Of a stretch of 64,000 nucleotides of DNA, positions 29,414 through 39,257 are shown one piece after another. Under the pieces are notes generated by a model that ran no database searches, had not been told where the DNA came from, and saw nothing but the letters and a program-made list of their open reading frames with translations. Positions within the stretch are counted from its first letter, which is position 1. Each line of letters opens with the position of its first letter. Both the position numbers and the translations under genes were made by a program. Source of the stretch: Mycobacterium vicinigordonae (GTDB taxonomy: Bacteria; Actinomycetota; Actinomycetes; Mycobacteriales; Mycobacteriaceae); assembly GCF_013466425.1 (NCBI RefSeq), contig NZ_CP059165.1:3782001-3846000 (forward strand). The letters are read 5' to 3'.

Positions 29414-30517
29414 ATGCTCGACTTCGAAGCGCTGGAAGCTGCGGGAATAGCGAACCCGCGCGAGCGCGCCGATCTGATCAAGTACCTGGCTGACCTCGGC
29501 TTCACCCTCGATGAGATGGCGGAGGCCGAACAGCGCGGGAGGCTGTTCGGGCTGGCCGGCGATGTCCTGCAATGGTCGGGGCGCCCGATCTACACAGTGG
29601 CAGCGGCGGCGGAGCAACTCGGGTTGCCACCGGATGAGGTCGCGCGCGCCTGGGCGCTGCTCGGCCTGACCATCGCCGGTCCCGACGTTCCGGTGCTGAG
29701 CCAGGCCGACGTCGAGGGGCTGGCGACCTGGGTCGCGCTCAAGACGGTGGTGGGCCGCGACGGCGCGTTCGGCTTGCTGCGGGTGCTGGGCGCGACGATG
29801 GCGCGGCTGGCCGAAGCCGAGTCGACGCTGATCCGCACTGGGATACCGGACATTCAGATGACGCACACCCGCGACGAGCTCGCCACTGCACAGGCCTACC
29901 GCGCGGTCGCCGAATTCGTGCCCCGGATCGGGGCATTGATCGATGTGGTGCACCGCCACCACCTGACCAGCGCGCGCACCCACTTCGAGGGTGTCATCCG
30001 AGATACAACAGCAAGTGTGTTGTGCGGCATCGGTTTTGCCGATCTGTCCAGTTTCACCGCGCTCACTCAGGCGCTCACGCCAGCGCAGTTGTCGGAGCTG
30101 CTCAACGAGTTCGCCGGAGCAGTGTCAGACGTCGTCCATGCCGACGGCGGCCGGGTGGTGAAGTTCATCGGCGACGAGGTGATGTGGGTTAGCGCGTCGC
30201 CGGAGCAGCTGGCCCGAGCGGCGGTCGACCTGGTCAACCATCCCGCGGCGCGGGAGGAGGGACTGCAGGTCCGCGCCGGTCTCGCGTTCGGCACCGCTCT
30301 GGCCATCAACGGCGACTACTTCGGCACCCCGGTGAACCTGGCTGCCCGCCTGGTGTCCGCCGCGGCACCTGGTGAGATTCTCTGCGATTCGGCGCTGCGT
30401 GAGCGGCTACCCAGCTGGCCGGCCGCCCCTTGTGGCCCGTTGGTGCTCAAGGGCTTTGCGGTCCCGGTTCCGGTGTTCGAGTTATCCGGCGGACGGAAAT
30501 GCCTGCCGCAGCGCTGA
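29414..30517 (+). CDS. Class III adenylate cyclase with N-terminal regulatory domain (Rv2212-like)
   Basis: A 367-residue protein. Residues 1-190 form an all-helical N-terminal regulatory region as in Rv1264 and Rv2212, and residues about 195-360 the cyclase homology domain. The metal-binding aspartates are in GFADLSSFT and [14 protein letters not shown], and the C-terminal part has the [10 protein letters not shown] segment with the transition-state Asn/Arg. It converts ATP to cAMP in the cytoplasm. Start ATG 29414 has no clear ribosome site; CACACT 7 bases upstream is a weak -10 match. The gene is divergent from gcvT and followed by a long gene-free region. Confidence 0.93.
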   Translation: MLDFEALEAAGIANPRERADLIKYLADLGFTLDEMAEAEQRGRLFGLAGDVLQWSGRPIYTVAAAAEQLGLPPDEVARAWALLGLTIAGPDVPVLSQADVEGLATWVALKTVVGRDGAFGLLRVLGATMARLAEAESTLIRTGIPDIQMTHTRDELATAQAYRAVAEFVPRIGALIDVVHRHHLTSARTHFEGVIRDTTASVLCGIGFADLSSFTALTQALTPAQLSELLNEFAGAVSDVVHADGGRVVKFIGDEVMWVSASPEQLARAAVDLVNHPAAREEGLQVRAGLAFGTALAINGDYFGTPVNLAARLVSAAAPGEILCDSALRERLPSWPAAPCGPLVLKGFAVPVPVFELSGGRKCLPQR

Positions 30518-31142
30518 GGTGGCGCCTGGCCGGCGCGCTCGCCCCACCGTCCCTGGATCGCGCCAACTCCACGTGGCGTGCATAGGGTTTTCGTCGCTGG
30601 TTGGCGAATAGCCCGCACCGCTGGACGCACGGGGTTGGTATCGGTGGCTGGTAATTCTCGGTGGCAATCCCTATTGACAGTGAATGGTCTTTGGCATTTC
30701 CTGCACGGGTGAGGATACGGGTTACCCAATAAGGGGGTTCATAGGGTTTGGAAAATTGGCGGTGGGCAGGTCCCGGAACGGTGTTTTCGGGGGTAGGCCG
30801 TACGTTAACACCCCACCCCGCATAGTTTCCGAGGATTGGCCAGAACGTTGGCGAAATGTCCAAACCCGGACATGCGCAGCGCACCTTCTCAGCCCGTAAT
30901 AATCTGCGCAACAGCACAGTTCACCCGGTGAGCCTAGGCAGCTCAGGTCCCGCCGCATAACACCGACGACCATTCCTCATACGGAATTCATATATTTGGT
31001 AGGGCCTCGGCTGACTTGACCAGAATGCCCCGGCGCTGTTGCCCCGGTTTTCGAGTGGTGCTGTTTTGTGTGTAAAAGCGGGGACAGTGCGGGCCTTTTG
31101 TTTTATCGTGCATTCACTCTGATTCGGTGACGGAGGTCTGTC
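30518..31142. other. 625-base gene-free region upstream of the PGRS-only gene
   Basis: No credible ORF was found. The stretch is clearly less GC-rich than its surroundings. It contains an inverted repeat ATGTCC-6-GGACAT at 30856-30873, directly followed by the palindrome TGCGC-A-GCGCA at 30873-30883. TTGACC at 31016-31021 may be a -35 element. It could be a long regulated promoter or leader, a small RNA locus, or a scar of lost genes. Confidence 0.5.
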
Positions 31143-31646
31143 GTGTCTTTTGTGGTTACCACTCCTCGTGGCGCCAGGGGTGCCGGCGGCATTGGCGGCA
31201 GCGAAGATGGCGGCACCGGCGGCAAAGGCGGCACCGGCGGCGTAGGCGGAGACTCGACCGTCGCCTCGTTTGGTAAAGCTGGCGGCGGCGGTGGCGGTGG
31301 TGGCGGTGGCGGCGGCGGCGTGGGTAGCGGCGGCAGCGGTGGCAACGGCGGCAACGGCGGCGACGGCGGCGACGGCGGCGGCTCTCTTAGCCCTTATACA
31401 GGCGGTGCGGGTGGCACCGGTGGTACCGGCGGGGCGGGAATCGGCACGGGCAGCGCCGGCGGCCAAGGCGGCACCGGCGGCCAAGGCGGAGTCGTCGGCG
31501 GTAACGGCGACGGCATCGGCGGTGACGGCGGCCCCGGCGGTAACGGCAGCAATGGCTACACCGGCGGACCCGGCGGCACCGGCGGCAACGGCAGCAACGA
31601 CGGCACACCGGGCAGCCCCGGCGCCCCCGGCCAGAACAACCCCTAA
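31143..31646 (+). CDS. PGRS-only glycine-rich protein lacking the PE domain
   Basis: A 167-residue protein that is almost wholly Gly-Gly-X repeats ([22 protein letters not shown]) with an uninterrupted run of 13 glycines at about residues 47-59. It starts MSFVVTTP, the same first five residues as a PE domain (MSFVVAAP), but the remaining PE helices are missing and PGRS begins at residue 9. The GTG start has a good ribosome site (GGAGG). Codon phase is kept throughout, so it is probably translated. Without a PE domain, ESX-5 export is not expected by the usual route. It may be an internal-deletion derivative of a PE_PGRS gene. Confidence 0.75.
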   Translation: MSFVVTTPRGARGAGGIGGSEDGGTGGKGGTGGVGGDSTVASFGKAGGGGGGGGGGGGGVGSGGSGGNGGNGGDGGDGGGSLSPYTGGAGGTGGTGGAGIGTGSAGGQGGTGGQGGVVGGNGDGIGGDGGPGGNGSNGYTGGPGGTGGNGSNDGTPGSPGAPGQNNP

Positions 31647-31678
31647 AGCCAACACCGACCCCTAAAGCCAACACCGAC
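31641..31678 (+). repeat. Perfect 19-bp tandem duplication across the stop codon
   Basis: CCCTAAAGCCAACACCGAC occurs twice head to tail, at 31641-31659 and 31660-31678. The first copy includes the TAA of the PGRS-only gene. The rest of the gap up to 31936 shows no gene. Confidence 0.9.
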
Positions 31679-31936
31679 CAACATCGCCAAGCGCCGACAC
31701 CCTGTGACTGGGTACACCCCTACCGGTCAATGTGAAAGCGCGCTGCGGTTGGCGTGGCCGCGCCGCGAGCCGTTCTCTGTTCGATCGTTCAATCCGCTAT
31801 CGATGGTGCGGGCGTCCGAGATCAATCATCAGTGCATCCGCGGACAACAGCACCGCTTGAAGACGTCGCCCTTCATCGCCGCACAGTCCACCACGGTGAC
31901 CACGACGCTGCCGAGGCGCACGTTTCCCGCGAGGTT

Positions 31937-31942
31937 TAGGGT
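31937..31942 (+). promoter_or_regulatory. Putative -10 box of leaderless pepB transcript
   Basis: TAGGGT is 8 bases before GTG 31951. This placement favours GTG 31951 over the in-frame TTG at 31942, which overlaps the box. Confidence 0.5.
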
Positions 31943-31950
31943 TGGAGCGC

Positions 31951-33504
31951 GTGACGACTGAACCCGGATACCAAGCCCCTTCCGTCAACGTGGCGACCTC
32001 GCTGCCCAAACGCGGGGCCGGTTCGTCGGTGCTGCTTGTGCCAGTAGTCTCCGTCGGCGAGGACGAGCGCCCCGGTGCCACCGTCGCCGCTGCCGGTGAG
32101 TTGCCCGCAGAGGCCGTCGCGGAGATCGAGGCAGGCCTGCAGGCACTGGGTGCTACCGGCGGCACCGACCAGGTTCACCGGTTGGTGATCTCGTCGCTGC
32201 CGGTGGCCAGCGTGTTGACGGTCGGGTTGGGCAAGTCGCGGGCGGAGTGGCCCGCCGAGGTGGTCCGTCGCGCGGCCGGTGTGGCGGCGCGCTCGCTAGG
32301 CAAGGCCGAGGCGGTGATCACCACGATGGCCGAGCTGCCCGGCGAGGACATCGGATCGGCGGTGGTGGAGGGCCTGATCCTGGGCAGCTACCGGTTCAGC
32401 GCCTTCCGCAGTACCAAGACCGCGCCGAAGGACCCCGGGTTACGAAAGATCACCGTGTTGGCCGCCACCGCAAACGCCAACGCCGCCAAGAAGCAGAGCG
32501 CACACGGCGCTGCCGTCGCTGCGGCGGTGGCCACCGCGCGCGACTTCGTGAACACCCCGCCCAATGCCCTCTTCCCCGCGGAATTCGCCAAGCGCGCAAA
32601 GGAATTGGGTGAATCCGTGGGGCTCGAGGTGGAGGTCCTCGACGACAAGGCGCTGAAGAAGGCCGGCTACGGTGGTGTGATCGGCGTCGGCCAGGGTTCC
32701 TCGCGGCTGCCCCGGTTGGTGCGCCTGATCCATCGCGGGTCGCGGTTGGCTAAAAACGCCAAGCGGGCCAAGAAAGTCGCACTCGTCGGAAAGGGTGTCA
32801 CGTTCGACACCGGCGGCATTTCGATCAAGCCGGCGGCCGGCATGCATCACATGACCTCCGACATGGGCGGGGCGGCCGCGGTGATCGCCACCGTGGCGCT
32901 GGCCGCGCAGCAGGGCTTGCCGATCGACGTGATCGCCACCGTTCCGATGGCAGAGAACATGCCGTCGGCCACCGCGCAACGCCCCGGCGACGTGCTGACC
33001 CAGTACGGCGGCATCACCGTCGAGGTACAGAACACCGACGCCGAGGGCCGGCTGATCCTGGCCGACGCCATCGTGCGGGCCTGCGAGGACAACCCCGACT
33101 ACCTAATCGAGACTTCCACGCTGACCGGTGCCCAGACCGTCGCGCTGGGGGCCCGCATCCCCGGCGTGATGGGCAGCGAGGACTTCCGCGACCGGGTGGC
33201 CTCTATCTCGCAGCGAGTCGGTGAGAACGGTTGGCCGATGCCGCTGCCCGACGAGCTCAAGGACGACCTGAAGTCGCAGGTGGCCGACCTGTCGAACATC
33301 AGCGGGCAGCGCTTCGCCGGGATGCTGGTGGCCGGGGTGTTCCTACGGGAGTTCGTCGCCGACGGCGTGGCCTGGGCGCACATCGACGTGGCAGGCCCGG
33401 CGTACAACACCGGAAGTGCCTGGGGCTACTCCCCCAAGGGGGCCACCGGCGTGCCGACCCGCACCATGTACGCGGTGCTCGAAGATATCGCCGCGCAAGG
33501 GTAA
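31951..33504 (+). CDS. pepB: Leucyl aminopeptidase (M17, cytosol aminopeptidase)
   Basis: A 517-residue M17 metallopeptidase. The C-terminal catalytic domain has the metal and active-site segments [26 protein letters not shown] and the signature [13 protein letters not shown]. The family forms hexamers with two metal ions and removes N-terminal residues in the cytoplasm. GTG 31951 gives the MTTEPGY start of the M. tuberculosis protein. It converges with an SRPBCC gene. Confidence 0.95.
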   Translation: MTTEPGYQAPSVNVATSLPKRGAGSSVLLVPVVSVGEDERPGATVAAAGELPAEAVAEIEAGLQALGATGGTDQVHRLVISSLPVASVLTVGLGKSRAEWPAEVVRRAAGVAARSLGKAEAVITTMAELPGEDIGSAVVEGLILGSYRFSAFRSTKTAPKDPGLRKITVLAATANANAAKKQSAHGAAVAAAVATARDFVNTPPNALFPAEFAKRAKELGESVGLEVEVLDDKALKKAGYGGVIGVGQGSSRLPRLVRLIHRGSRLAKNAKRAKKVALVGKGVTFDTGGISIKPAAGMHHMTSDMGGAAAVIATVALAAQQGLPIDVIATVPMAENMPSATAQRPGDVLTQYGGITVEVQNTDAEGRLILADAIVRACEDNPDYLIETSTLTGAQTVALGARIPGVMGSEDFRDRVASISQRVGENGWPMPLPDELKDDLKSQVADLSNISGQRFAGMLVAGVFLREFVADGVAWAHIDVAGPAYNTGSAWGYSPKGATGVPTRTMYAVLEDIAAQG

Positions 33505-33510
33505 GACAAC

Positions 33511-33975
33511 TCAGCTGACTTCGATGGGTTGCTGTCCCTTCGCGAGTGCCTCCAACCGCCACAGGCACTCCCGGTTTCGCGGGTAGACCGCGGCCAGGGC
33601 CAAGGTGTCGGGCAGCAGGCTCATCGGGCCGCTGACCGGCACCTCGATCATGTCGATCCGGCATCCGTCGGGAGTCTTGTACAGCCGCAGTGTGATTCGC
33701 GCTGAGCCCAGCCGGCCCAAGTGTGCACGCAGCACGAGTTCTTCGCCGGGTCGGCAACTTTCGACCACGGTCTTGTCGTTGATCACCAGCGGCCATACCC
33801 CGACCGAGTGCCGAATCTCGGCGCCCGGCTCCGGCCAGTCCGCGTCCACGGCGCGGGTCCGGCTGTTGCCGACCACCCACTGTGCGTAAGTCCAGCCGTT
33901 GGCCATCACGTCCCATACCTCTTGGCGGGACGACGACACGTCCCTGGTTGCGGTCAACGTCTCGTTGTCCGTCAT
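33511..33975 (-). CDS. SRPBCC (START/polyketide cyclase-like) family protein
   Basis: A 154-residue protein with the SRPBCC pattern: N-terminal strand (TLTATRDVSSSRQEVWDVMANGWTYAQWV), central strands and a long C-terminal helix (LLPDTLALAAVYPRNRECLWRLEALAKG). Members bind lipids or other hydrophobic ligands in a deep pocket. ATG 33975 has AAAGGA 8 bases upstream, whereas the ATG at 33984 is too close to it. The gene is absent between pepB and ephD in M. tuberculosis as I remember it. Ligand unknown. Confidence 0.83.
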   Translation of the reverse strand: MTDNETLTATRDVSSSRQEVWDVMANGWTYAQWVVGNSRTRAVDADWPEPGAEIRHSVGVWPLVINDKTVVESCRPGEELVLRAHLGRLGSARITLRLYKTPDGCRIDMIEVPVSGPMSLLPDTLALAAVYPRNRECLWRLEALAKGQQPIEVS

Positions 33976-34165
33976 GTCGCGCATCCTTTCGCTTCACGAG
34001 CCTTGACGACGGGTACCCGCGGAGCAGGAAAGTACCGTGCAACCGGGGCGGCGAATCCGATCCGACGCCCCAAGGTTGATGTGCCTGCGTTTAGCTCGCC
34101 ACGGCCGGGGCTACTAGATCGACAATGGATTACCAACCAAAGAGTCTCTGCGGGAGGGCCGAACA

Positions 34166-34504
34166 ATGACAGTGCGACGGTTACTTGTAGTGCTGGGTGC
34201 TGCGCTGTTGCTGGCCGGCGTGATCGGCCTGCTGGTGCCGGTGTCGTTGTCCAACAGCAACGGCGGCACGGTTAGCTGCGGGAATGGGATAGCCTCCGAT
34301 CTGTCAAGCGCCAGAAGCGCCAACGACAGAAACGGGGCCAACATCCCGGTCCTTAACCAGATCATTCCGCACACCGATTTCGTGGCGGCCTGCGAGTCGT
34401 CGCTGTCCAGCCGGCGCGCCTGGACCATCCCGCTCGCACTGGTGGGGCTGGTCGGGCTAGTCGGCCCGCTGGTGGTGCGGCGCACCGACAGGGCTCAGGT
34501 TTAG
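34166..34504 (+). CDS. Small two-TM membrane protein with an extracytoplasmic Cys pair
   Basis: A 112-residue protein with TM segments at about residues 5-27 and 86-104 and a loop of about 58 residues containing just two cysteines, Cys38 and Cys76, that could form a disulfide outside the cell. The C-terminus is basic (RRTDRAQV). A GGGAGG ribosome site precedes the ATG. Its stop overlaps the ephD stop. I recognise no family; similar small membrane proteins occur in other mycobacteria. Confidence 0.75.
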   Translation: MTVRRLLVVLGAALLLAGVIGLLVPVSLSNSNGGTVSCGNGIASDLSSARSANDRNGANIPVLNQIIPHTDFVAACESSLSSRRAWTIPLALVGLVGLVGPLVVRRTDRAQV

Positions 34505-36285
34505 ATCACCCGCATCCGCGCGGTGCTGCGCAGCGCCTGCGGTAGCACCCGTGAGACGCCATAGAGCGCGTAGGCCTCGAAGGTGACCGGTCGGATCGGC
34601 TTGTTCTTCTTGACCGCCGAGATGATCGCGTTGGCTACCTTGTCCGGCCCGTAACTGCGCAGGTCGAACATCTTGTCCAGCTGGCCGCGGCGATCGTCGA
34701 CGTGCTCGTCGTCCTTGTCGCCGCCAGCGTCGAAGCGGGTGGTCGCGACAATATTGGTGTCGATGACCCCGGGGCAGATCGTGGTCAGTCCAACGTCTGC
34801 GGCGTCCAGTTCTGCCCGCAGACAGTCGGAAAACATGAACGTGGCGGCCTTGGAAGTGCAGTAGGCGTTCAGCGACTGCAGCGGCGCATAGGCGGCCATC
34901 GAAGACACATTGACGATGTGCCCACCGGTTCCCCGTTCGGCCAGCCGCCGACCGAACGCCCGGCAGCCGTTGACCACGCCGCCGAGGTTGACGTCGAGAA
35001 CCCGGTCGAACTCTTCGGCCGGGGTGTCCAGGAAACGGCCCGCCTGACCGATCCCCGCATTGTTGACGACGATGTCGGGAAGTCCGTGTTCGGCGCAAAC
35101 CCGCTCGGCGAACGCCTCGACGGCGTCGCCGTCGGACACGTCGAGTACATACGCGTGTGCGACTCCCCCGCGAGCGGCGATCTGGGCGGCGGTCTCCTTC
35201 ACGGTGGCCTCGTCGATGTCGCTGATGACCACCTCGGCGCCCTCCCGCGCGAATGCGAGCGCCGTCTCACGTCCGATGCCGCTACCCGCGCCGGTGACCG
35301 ACACCAGCGTGTCGCCGAAGTCGCCCCGCGGACGGCCAACCTGCGCGCGCAGCAACGCCCGGCTGGCCGGCTTGCCTTCGGCCAGGTCGGCGAAGTCGTG
35401 CACGGCGGCGGCCATCACCTGCGGGTGCGACATCGGCGAGAAGTGGCCAGCCCGGATATCGCGTCGCCACAACCTCGGCACCCAGCGAGCGGTCTCGTCG
35501 TATCCGTGTGGGCGCACGAACTTGTCGTTGGTGTTGACGATGAGCTGGACCGGTACGTCGACAATGTGGACGCCTCGGCGCCGGAATTCGCTGGAATACG
35601 AGCGCCAGTAGTTGGCTGGATACACCTTCACCGAGTTGGCGGCGTCGTTGGCGATGTTGTCGGAGTGGCGGATCTGCTCGTCAGGAATGTTGTCCACGAT
35701 CTGACGTCGCACCGCCGCACTGCGCAACGCCAGCCGCAACAGCAGCGGCGCCAGCACCGGGATGGAGAAGAACGCCATGTAGGTCAGCCGCAGTGCCTGG
35801 CTGAGCGAGCGCGCGAAGCCACGCGGGCGCCACGGCCGGCGCAGCCCGCCGAAGATGAAGCTGACCAGCTGATCGTGTGCCGGGCCGGACACCGAGGTGA
35901 ACGTCGCGACCCGATCACTGGCGCCCGGGCGGGAAAGGTACTCCCACACCCCCACCGATCCCCAGTCGTGGGCCAGCACGTGCACGGGCTGGCCGGGGCT
36001 CAGTTCGCCAATCACCGCGGCGAAGTCGTCGGCGTAGCGCGCCATCGCGTAGGCGGACACCGGCTTGGGCGCCGAGGACAGGCCGACGCCGCGGTTGTCG
36101 TAGCGGATAATCCGGAACCGTTGTGCAAGTAGCGGAACGACGCCGTCCCACAACGTGTGCGAATCGGGCCAGCCGTGTACCAGCACGACGGTCGGGCCCT
36201 CCCGGTTGCCTTCTTCGTAGACGGCGATCCGCGCGCCGTCGCCGCTGTCGACGAAGCGCTGGGGTGCGCTCTGTGTTGCCCGCAT
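34501..36285 (-). CDS. ephD: EphD: alpha/beta-hydrolase fused to a short-chain dehydrogenase
   Basis: A 594-residue two-domain protein. The N-terminal epoxide-hydrolase-like domain (about 1-310) has the oxyanion motif HGWPDSH and the nucleophile aspartate in AHDWGSVGVW. The C-terminal SDR domain (about 320-594) has the NAD(P) motif TGAGSGIG, NNAGIG and the catalytic Ser...YCTSK. The mycobacterial orthologue has been linked to epoxide processing in mycolic acid maturation. GGAGG precedes the ATG. It is divergent from dlaT. Confidence 0.95.
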   Translation of the reverse strand: MRATQSAPQRFVDSGDGARIAVYEEGNREGPTVVLVHGWPDSHTLWDGVVPLLAQRFRIIRYDNRGVGLSSAPKPVSAYAMARYADDFAAVIGELSPGQPVHVLAHDWGSVGVWEYLSRPGASDRVATFTSVSGPAHDQLVSFIFGGLRRPWRPRGFARSLSQALRLTYMAFFSIPVLAPLLLRLALRSAAVRRQIVDNIPDEQIRHSDNIANDAANSVKVYPANYWRSYSSEFRRRGVHIVDVPVQLIVNTNDKFVRPHGYDETARWVPRLWRRDIRAGHFSPMSHPQVMAAAVHDFADLAEGKPASRALLRAQVGRPRGDFGDTLVSVTGAGSGIGRETALAFAREGAEVVISDIDEATVKETAAQIAARGGVAHAYVLDVSDGDAVEAFAERVCAEHGLPDIVVNNAGIGQAGRFLDTPAEEFDRVLDVNLGGVVNGCRAFGRRLAERGTGGHIVNVSSMAAYAPLQSLNAYCTSKAATFMFSDCLRAELDAADVGLTTICPGVIDTNIVATTRFDAGGDKDDEHVDDRRGQLDKMFDLRSYGPDKVANAIISAVKKNKPIRPVTFEAYALYGVSRVLPQALRSTARMRVI

Positions 36286-36492
36286 CGAACCTCCGCCACC
36301 TGCGAGTTGCTGCCTTTGCTAGTGGCCCACCGTAGCAAGCCGAGGTCGGCGCGCCCTGGATGCGCGGCGCTGGTGGCAGAGTGACAGGATAGGTTTCCTA
36401 GATCTACGTGGGTTTCGGGCCCGGTTCACGACTGTGTGGTAAGCCAGAGGTCGACCTGCGCCGACCGACGACCGTTCGAGGAGTCAACAAAG

Positions 36493-38274
36493 ATGGCCTT
36501 CTCAGTCCAGATGCCGGCACTCGGTGAAAGCGTCACCGAGGGGACGGTCACCCGCTGGCTCAAGCAGGAAGGCGACACGGTCGAAATCGATGAGCCGCTC
36601 GTCGAAGTCTCGACCGACAAGGTCGACACCGAGATCCCGTCGCCGGCTGCCGGGGTGCTGACCAAGATCGTCGCCCAAGAGGACGACGTCGTCGAAGTCG
36701 GCGGGGAGCTGGCCGTCATCGGCGATTCCAAGGACGACGGTGGCGCCGGCGACGGCGGCGGATCCGCCCAGGCCGCGCCCGCCGAACAGGAATCCGCAGC
36801 AGCCGAGGAGCCGGCGCAGCAGGACCGCGCCCCAGAGCCCAAACCCGAGACGGAGCCCGAGAAATCGGGAGAGTCTTCCAGCGGCGGCGATTCGACGCCG
36901 GTGCTGATGCCCGAGCTGGGCGAGTCGGTCACCGAGGGCACCGTGACGCGCTGGCTGAAGAAGGTCGGCGATTCGGTGCAGGTGGACGATCCGCTGGTGG
37001 AGGTGTCCACCGACAAGGTCGACACCGAGATCCCGTCCCCGGTGGCGGGTGTCCTGGTCAGCATCACCGCCGACGAGGACGACGTTGTGCAGGTCGGCGG
37101 CGAGCTGGCGCGCGTCGGCAGCTCGGAATCAGCGGCCAAGTCCGAGCCCAAGCAGGAGGCTAAGCCGCAACCAGAGCCCGAGCCAGAACCGGAGCCCCAA
37201 CCCGAGGCCAAGGAAGAACCCAAGCCGCAGCCGAAGCAGGAAGTAAGGCCCGAACCCAAGCCGGAGCCGACGGAGGAGCCAAAGCCCGAGCCCGCGGCTG
37301 CGGCCACCCACGAGCCCACCGACGGCGCCCCCTACGTCACTCCCCTGGTGCGAAAGCTGGCCTCGGAGAACAACATCGACCTGTCCGACGTCACCGGCAC
37401 CGGCGTGGGCGGACGCATTCGCAAGCAAGACGTGCTCGCGGCGGCAGAGAAGAAGAAGCAGCCCGCCAAGGAGCCGGCCGCCGAGCCAGCGCCCGCCAAA
37501 GAGGCCACCAGGCCCGCTGCCGCGGCCAGCCCGGCCCCTGCGCTGGCGCATCTGCGCGGCACCACCCAGAAGGCCAGCCGGATTCGTCAGATCACCGCCA
37601 AGAAGACCCGCGAATCGCTGCAGCTCACCGCGCAACTCACCCAGACCCATGAGGTCGACATGAGCAGGATCGTGGCGTTGCGGGCACGGGCGAAAACCGC
37701 GTTCGCCGAACGCGAGGGCGTGAACCTGACCTATCTGCCTTTTATCGCGCGGGCGGTCATTGACGCGCTCAAGATCCATCCGAACATCAACGCCAGCTAC
37801 AACGAGGACAGTAAGGAGATCACCTACTACGACGCCGAACACCTGGGGTTCGCCGTCGACACCGAGCAAGGTCTGCTGTCGCCCGTCATTCACAACGCCG
37901 GTGACCTGTCACTGGCGGGGCTGGCCCGGGCCATCGCCGATATCGCCGCCCGCGCTCGTTCGAACAAGCTCAAGCCCGATGAGTTGTCCGGCGGCACCTT
38001 CACCATCACCAACATCGGCAGCCAGGGCGCCCTATTCGACACGCCGATCCTGGTGCCACCCCAGGCCGCCATGCTGGGCACCGGGGCCATCGTCAAGCGG
38101 CCACGGGTGATCGTCGACGACCTGGGCAACGAGTCGATCGGGGTCCGTTCGATCTGCTATCTGCCGCTGACCTACGACCACCGACTCATCGACGGAGCTG
38201 ACGCCGGACGATTCCTCACCACGGTCAAGAACCGCCTCGAAGAAGGGGCCTTCGAGGCCGATCTAGGGCTGTGA
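36493..38274 (+). CDS. dlaT: Dihydrolipoamide acyltransferase E2 (DlaT/SucB)
   Basis: A 593-residue E2 with two lipoyl domains (lipoylated Lys43 and Lys175, each in [12 protein letters not shown]), an E3-binding domain at about 281-316 ([17 protein letters not shown]), and a C-terminal catalytic acyltransferase domain with the active site [14 protein letters not shown] (His about 563). In M. tuberculosis DlaT is the E2 of pyruvate dehydrogenase and also works in the peroxynitrite reductase system. The linker after the second lipoyl domain is an unusually charged run of Glu-Pro and Lys-Pro pairs. The epimerase, lipB and lipA genes follow on the same strand. Confidence 0.97.
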   Translation: MAFSVQMPALGESVTEGTVTRWLKQEGDTVEIDEPLVEVSTDKVDTEIPSPAAGVLTKIVAQEDDVVEVGGELAVIGDSKDDGGAGDGGGSAQAAPAEQESAAAEEPAQQDRAPEPKPETEPEKSGESSSGGDSTPVLMPELGESVTEGTVTRWLKKVGDSVQVDDPLVEVSTDKVDTEIPSPVAGVLVSITADEDDVVQVGGELARVGSSESAAKSEPKQEAKPQPEPEPEPEPQPEAKEEPKPQPKQEVRPEPKPEPTEEPKPEPAAAATHEPTDGAPYVTPLVRKLASENNIDLSDVTGTGVGGRIRKQDVLAAAEKKKQPAKEPAAEPAPAKEATRPAAAASPAPALAHLRGTTQKASRIRQITAKKTRESLQLTAQLTQTHEVDMSRIVALRARAKTAFAEREGVNLTYLPFIARAVIDALKIHPNINASYNEDSKEITYYDAEHLGFAVDTEQGLLSPVIHNAGDLSLAGLARAIADIAARARSNKLKPDELSGGTFTITNIGSQGALFDTPILVPPQAAMLGTGAIVKRPRVIVDDLGNESIGVRSICYLPLTYDHRLIDGADAGRFLTTVKNRLEEGAFEADLGL

Positions 38275-38278
38275 GACC

Positions 38279-39199
38279 GTGGCTCACGCCGACCCCCAAG
38301 TGGTCGCCATAGCGGGTTCGTCTGGACTCATCGGTTCAGCGTTGACTGCGGCGTTGCGCGCCGCCGACCATGAGGTGCTGCGCATCGTGCGCCGCACCCC
38401 GGCGAATTCCGAAGAGCTGCACTGGAATCCCGAGAGCGGCGAGTTCGATCCCGACGCGCTGACCGACGTCGACGTGGTGGTGAACCTGTGCGGGGTCAAC
38501 ATCGGATCGCGCCGCTGGTCGGGAGCGTTCAAGCAGAGCCTGCGCGACAGCCGGATCACCCCGACCGAGGTGCTCTCCGCCGCCGTCGCCGACGCCGGGG
38601 TGAGCACGCTGATCAATGCCAGCGCAGTGGGCTACTACGGCAACACCCGAGACCGTGTCGTCGACGAAAACGACGCTGCGGGAAGGGGTTTCCTGTCTCA
38701 ACTGTGCGTGGACTGGGAGGCTGCGACACTACCGGCCCAGTACGACGGCACCCGGGTTGTGTTGGCCCGCACCGGGGTGGTCCTGGCGCCCACGGGCGGT
38801 GCGCTGCGGATGATGCGGCCGGTGTTCTCGGTCGGATTGGGCGCCCGACTGGGCAATGGCCGTCAGTACATGTCGTGGATCAGCCTGGAGGACGAGGTGC
38901 GGGCCCTGCTCTTCGCAATCTCCCATCCCACGCTGTCCGGGCCGGTGAACATGACCGGACCGGCGCCGGTCACCAACGCCGAGTTCACCACCGCTTTCGG
39001 CCGCGCGATCAACCGCCCGACCCCTTTTGTGCTACCGGGTTTCGCGGTGCGCGCGGCGTTGGGCGAATTCGCCGACGAAGGGTTGCTCGCCGGACAGCGA
39101 GTCATCCCGACCGCGTTGGAACAAGCGGGCTTTCAATTCCATCACAACACCATCGGCGAGGCATTGGACTACGTCACCGCCCGGCGCGACCGGGACTAA
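38279..39199 (+). CDS. TIGR01777/YfcH-type NAD-dependent epimerase-like protein (Rv2216-like)
   Basis: A 306-residue extended-SDR protein with the nucleotide motif [11 protein letters not shown], the stretch [11 protein letters not shown] typical of the TIGR01777 group, the YYGNTRD motif in place of a normal YxxxK, and a DUF1731 C-terminal domain ([20 protein letters not shown]). No substrate is known for the family. The GTG start is only 4 bases after the dlaT stop, so it is surely co-transcribed with dlaT. Confidence 0.92.
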   Translation: MAHADPQVVAIAGSSGLIGSALTAALRAADHEVLRIVRRTPANSEELHWNPESGEFDPDALTDVDVVVNLCGVNIGSRRWSGAFKQSLRDSRITPTEVLSAAVADAGVSTLINASAVGYYGNTRDRVVDENDAAGRGFLSQLCVDWEAATLPAQYDGTRVVLARTGVVLAPTGGALRMMRPVFSVGLGARLGNGRQYMSWISLEDEVRALLFAISHPTLSGPVNMTGPAPVTNAEFTTAFGRAINRPTPFVLPGFAVRAALGEFADEGLLAGQRVIPTALEQAGFQFHHNTIGEALDYVTARRDRD

Positions 39200-39244
39200 G
39201 AACTCGTAGCAGGCTGGGCACCTCGACCGCGCCCACGCGACGGG

Positions 39245-39250
39245 TAACGT
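39245..39250 (+). promoter_or_regulatory. Putative -10 box of leaderless lipB transcript
   Basis: TAACGT ends 7 bases before GTG 39258; this helps choose the second of two adjacent GTG codons. Confidence 0.5.
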
Positions 39251-39257
39251 CACTGTG

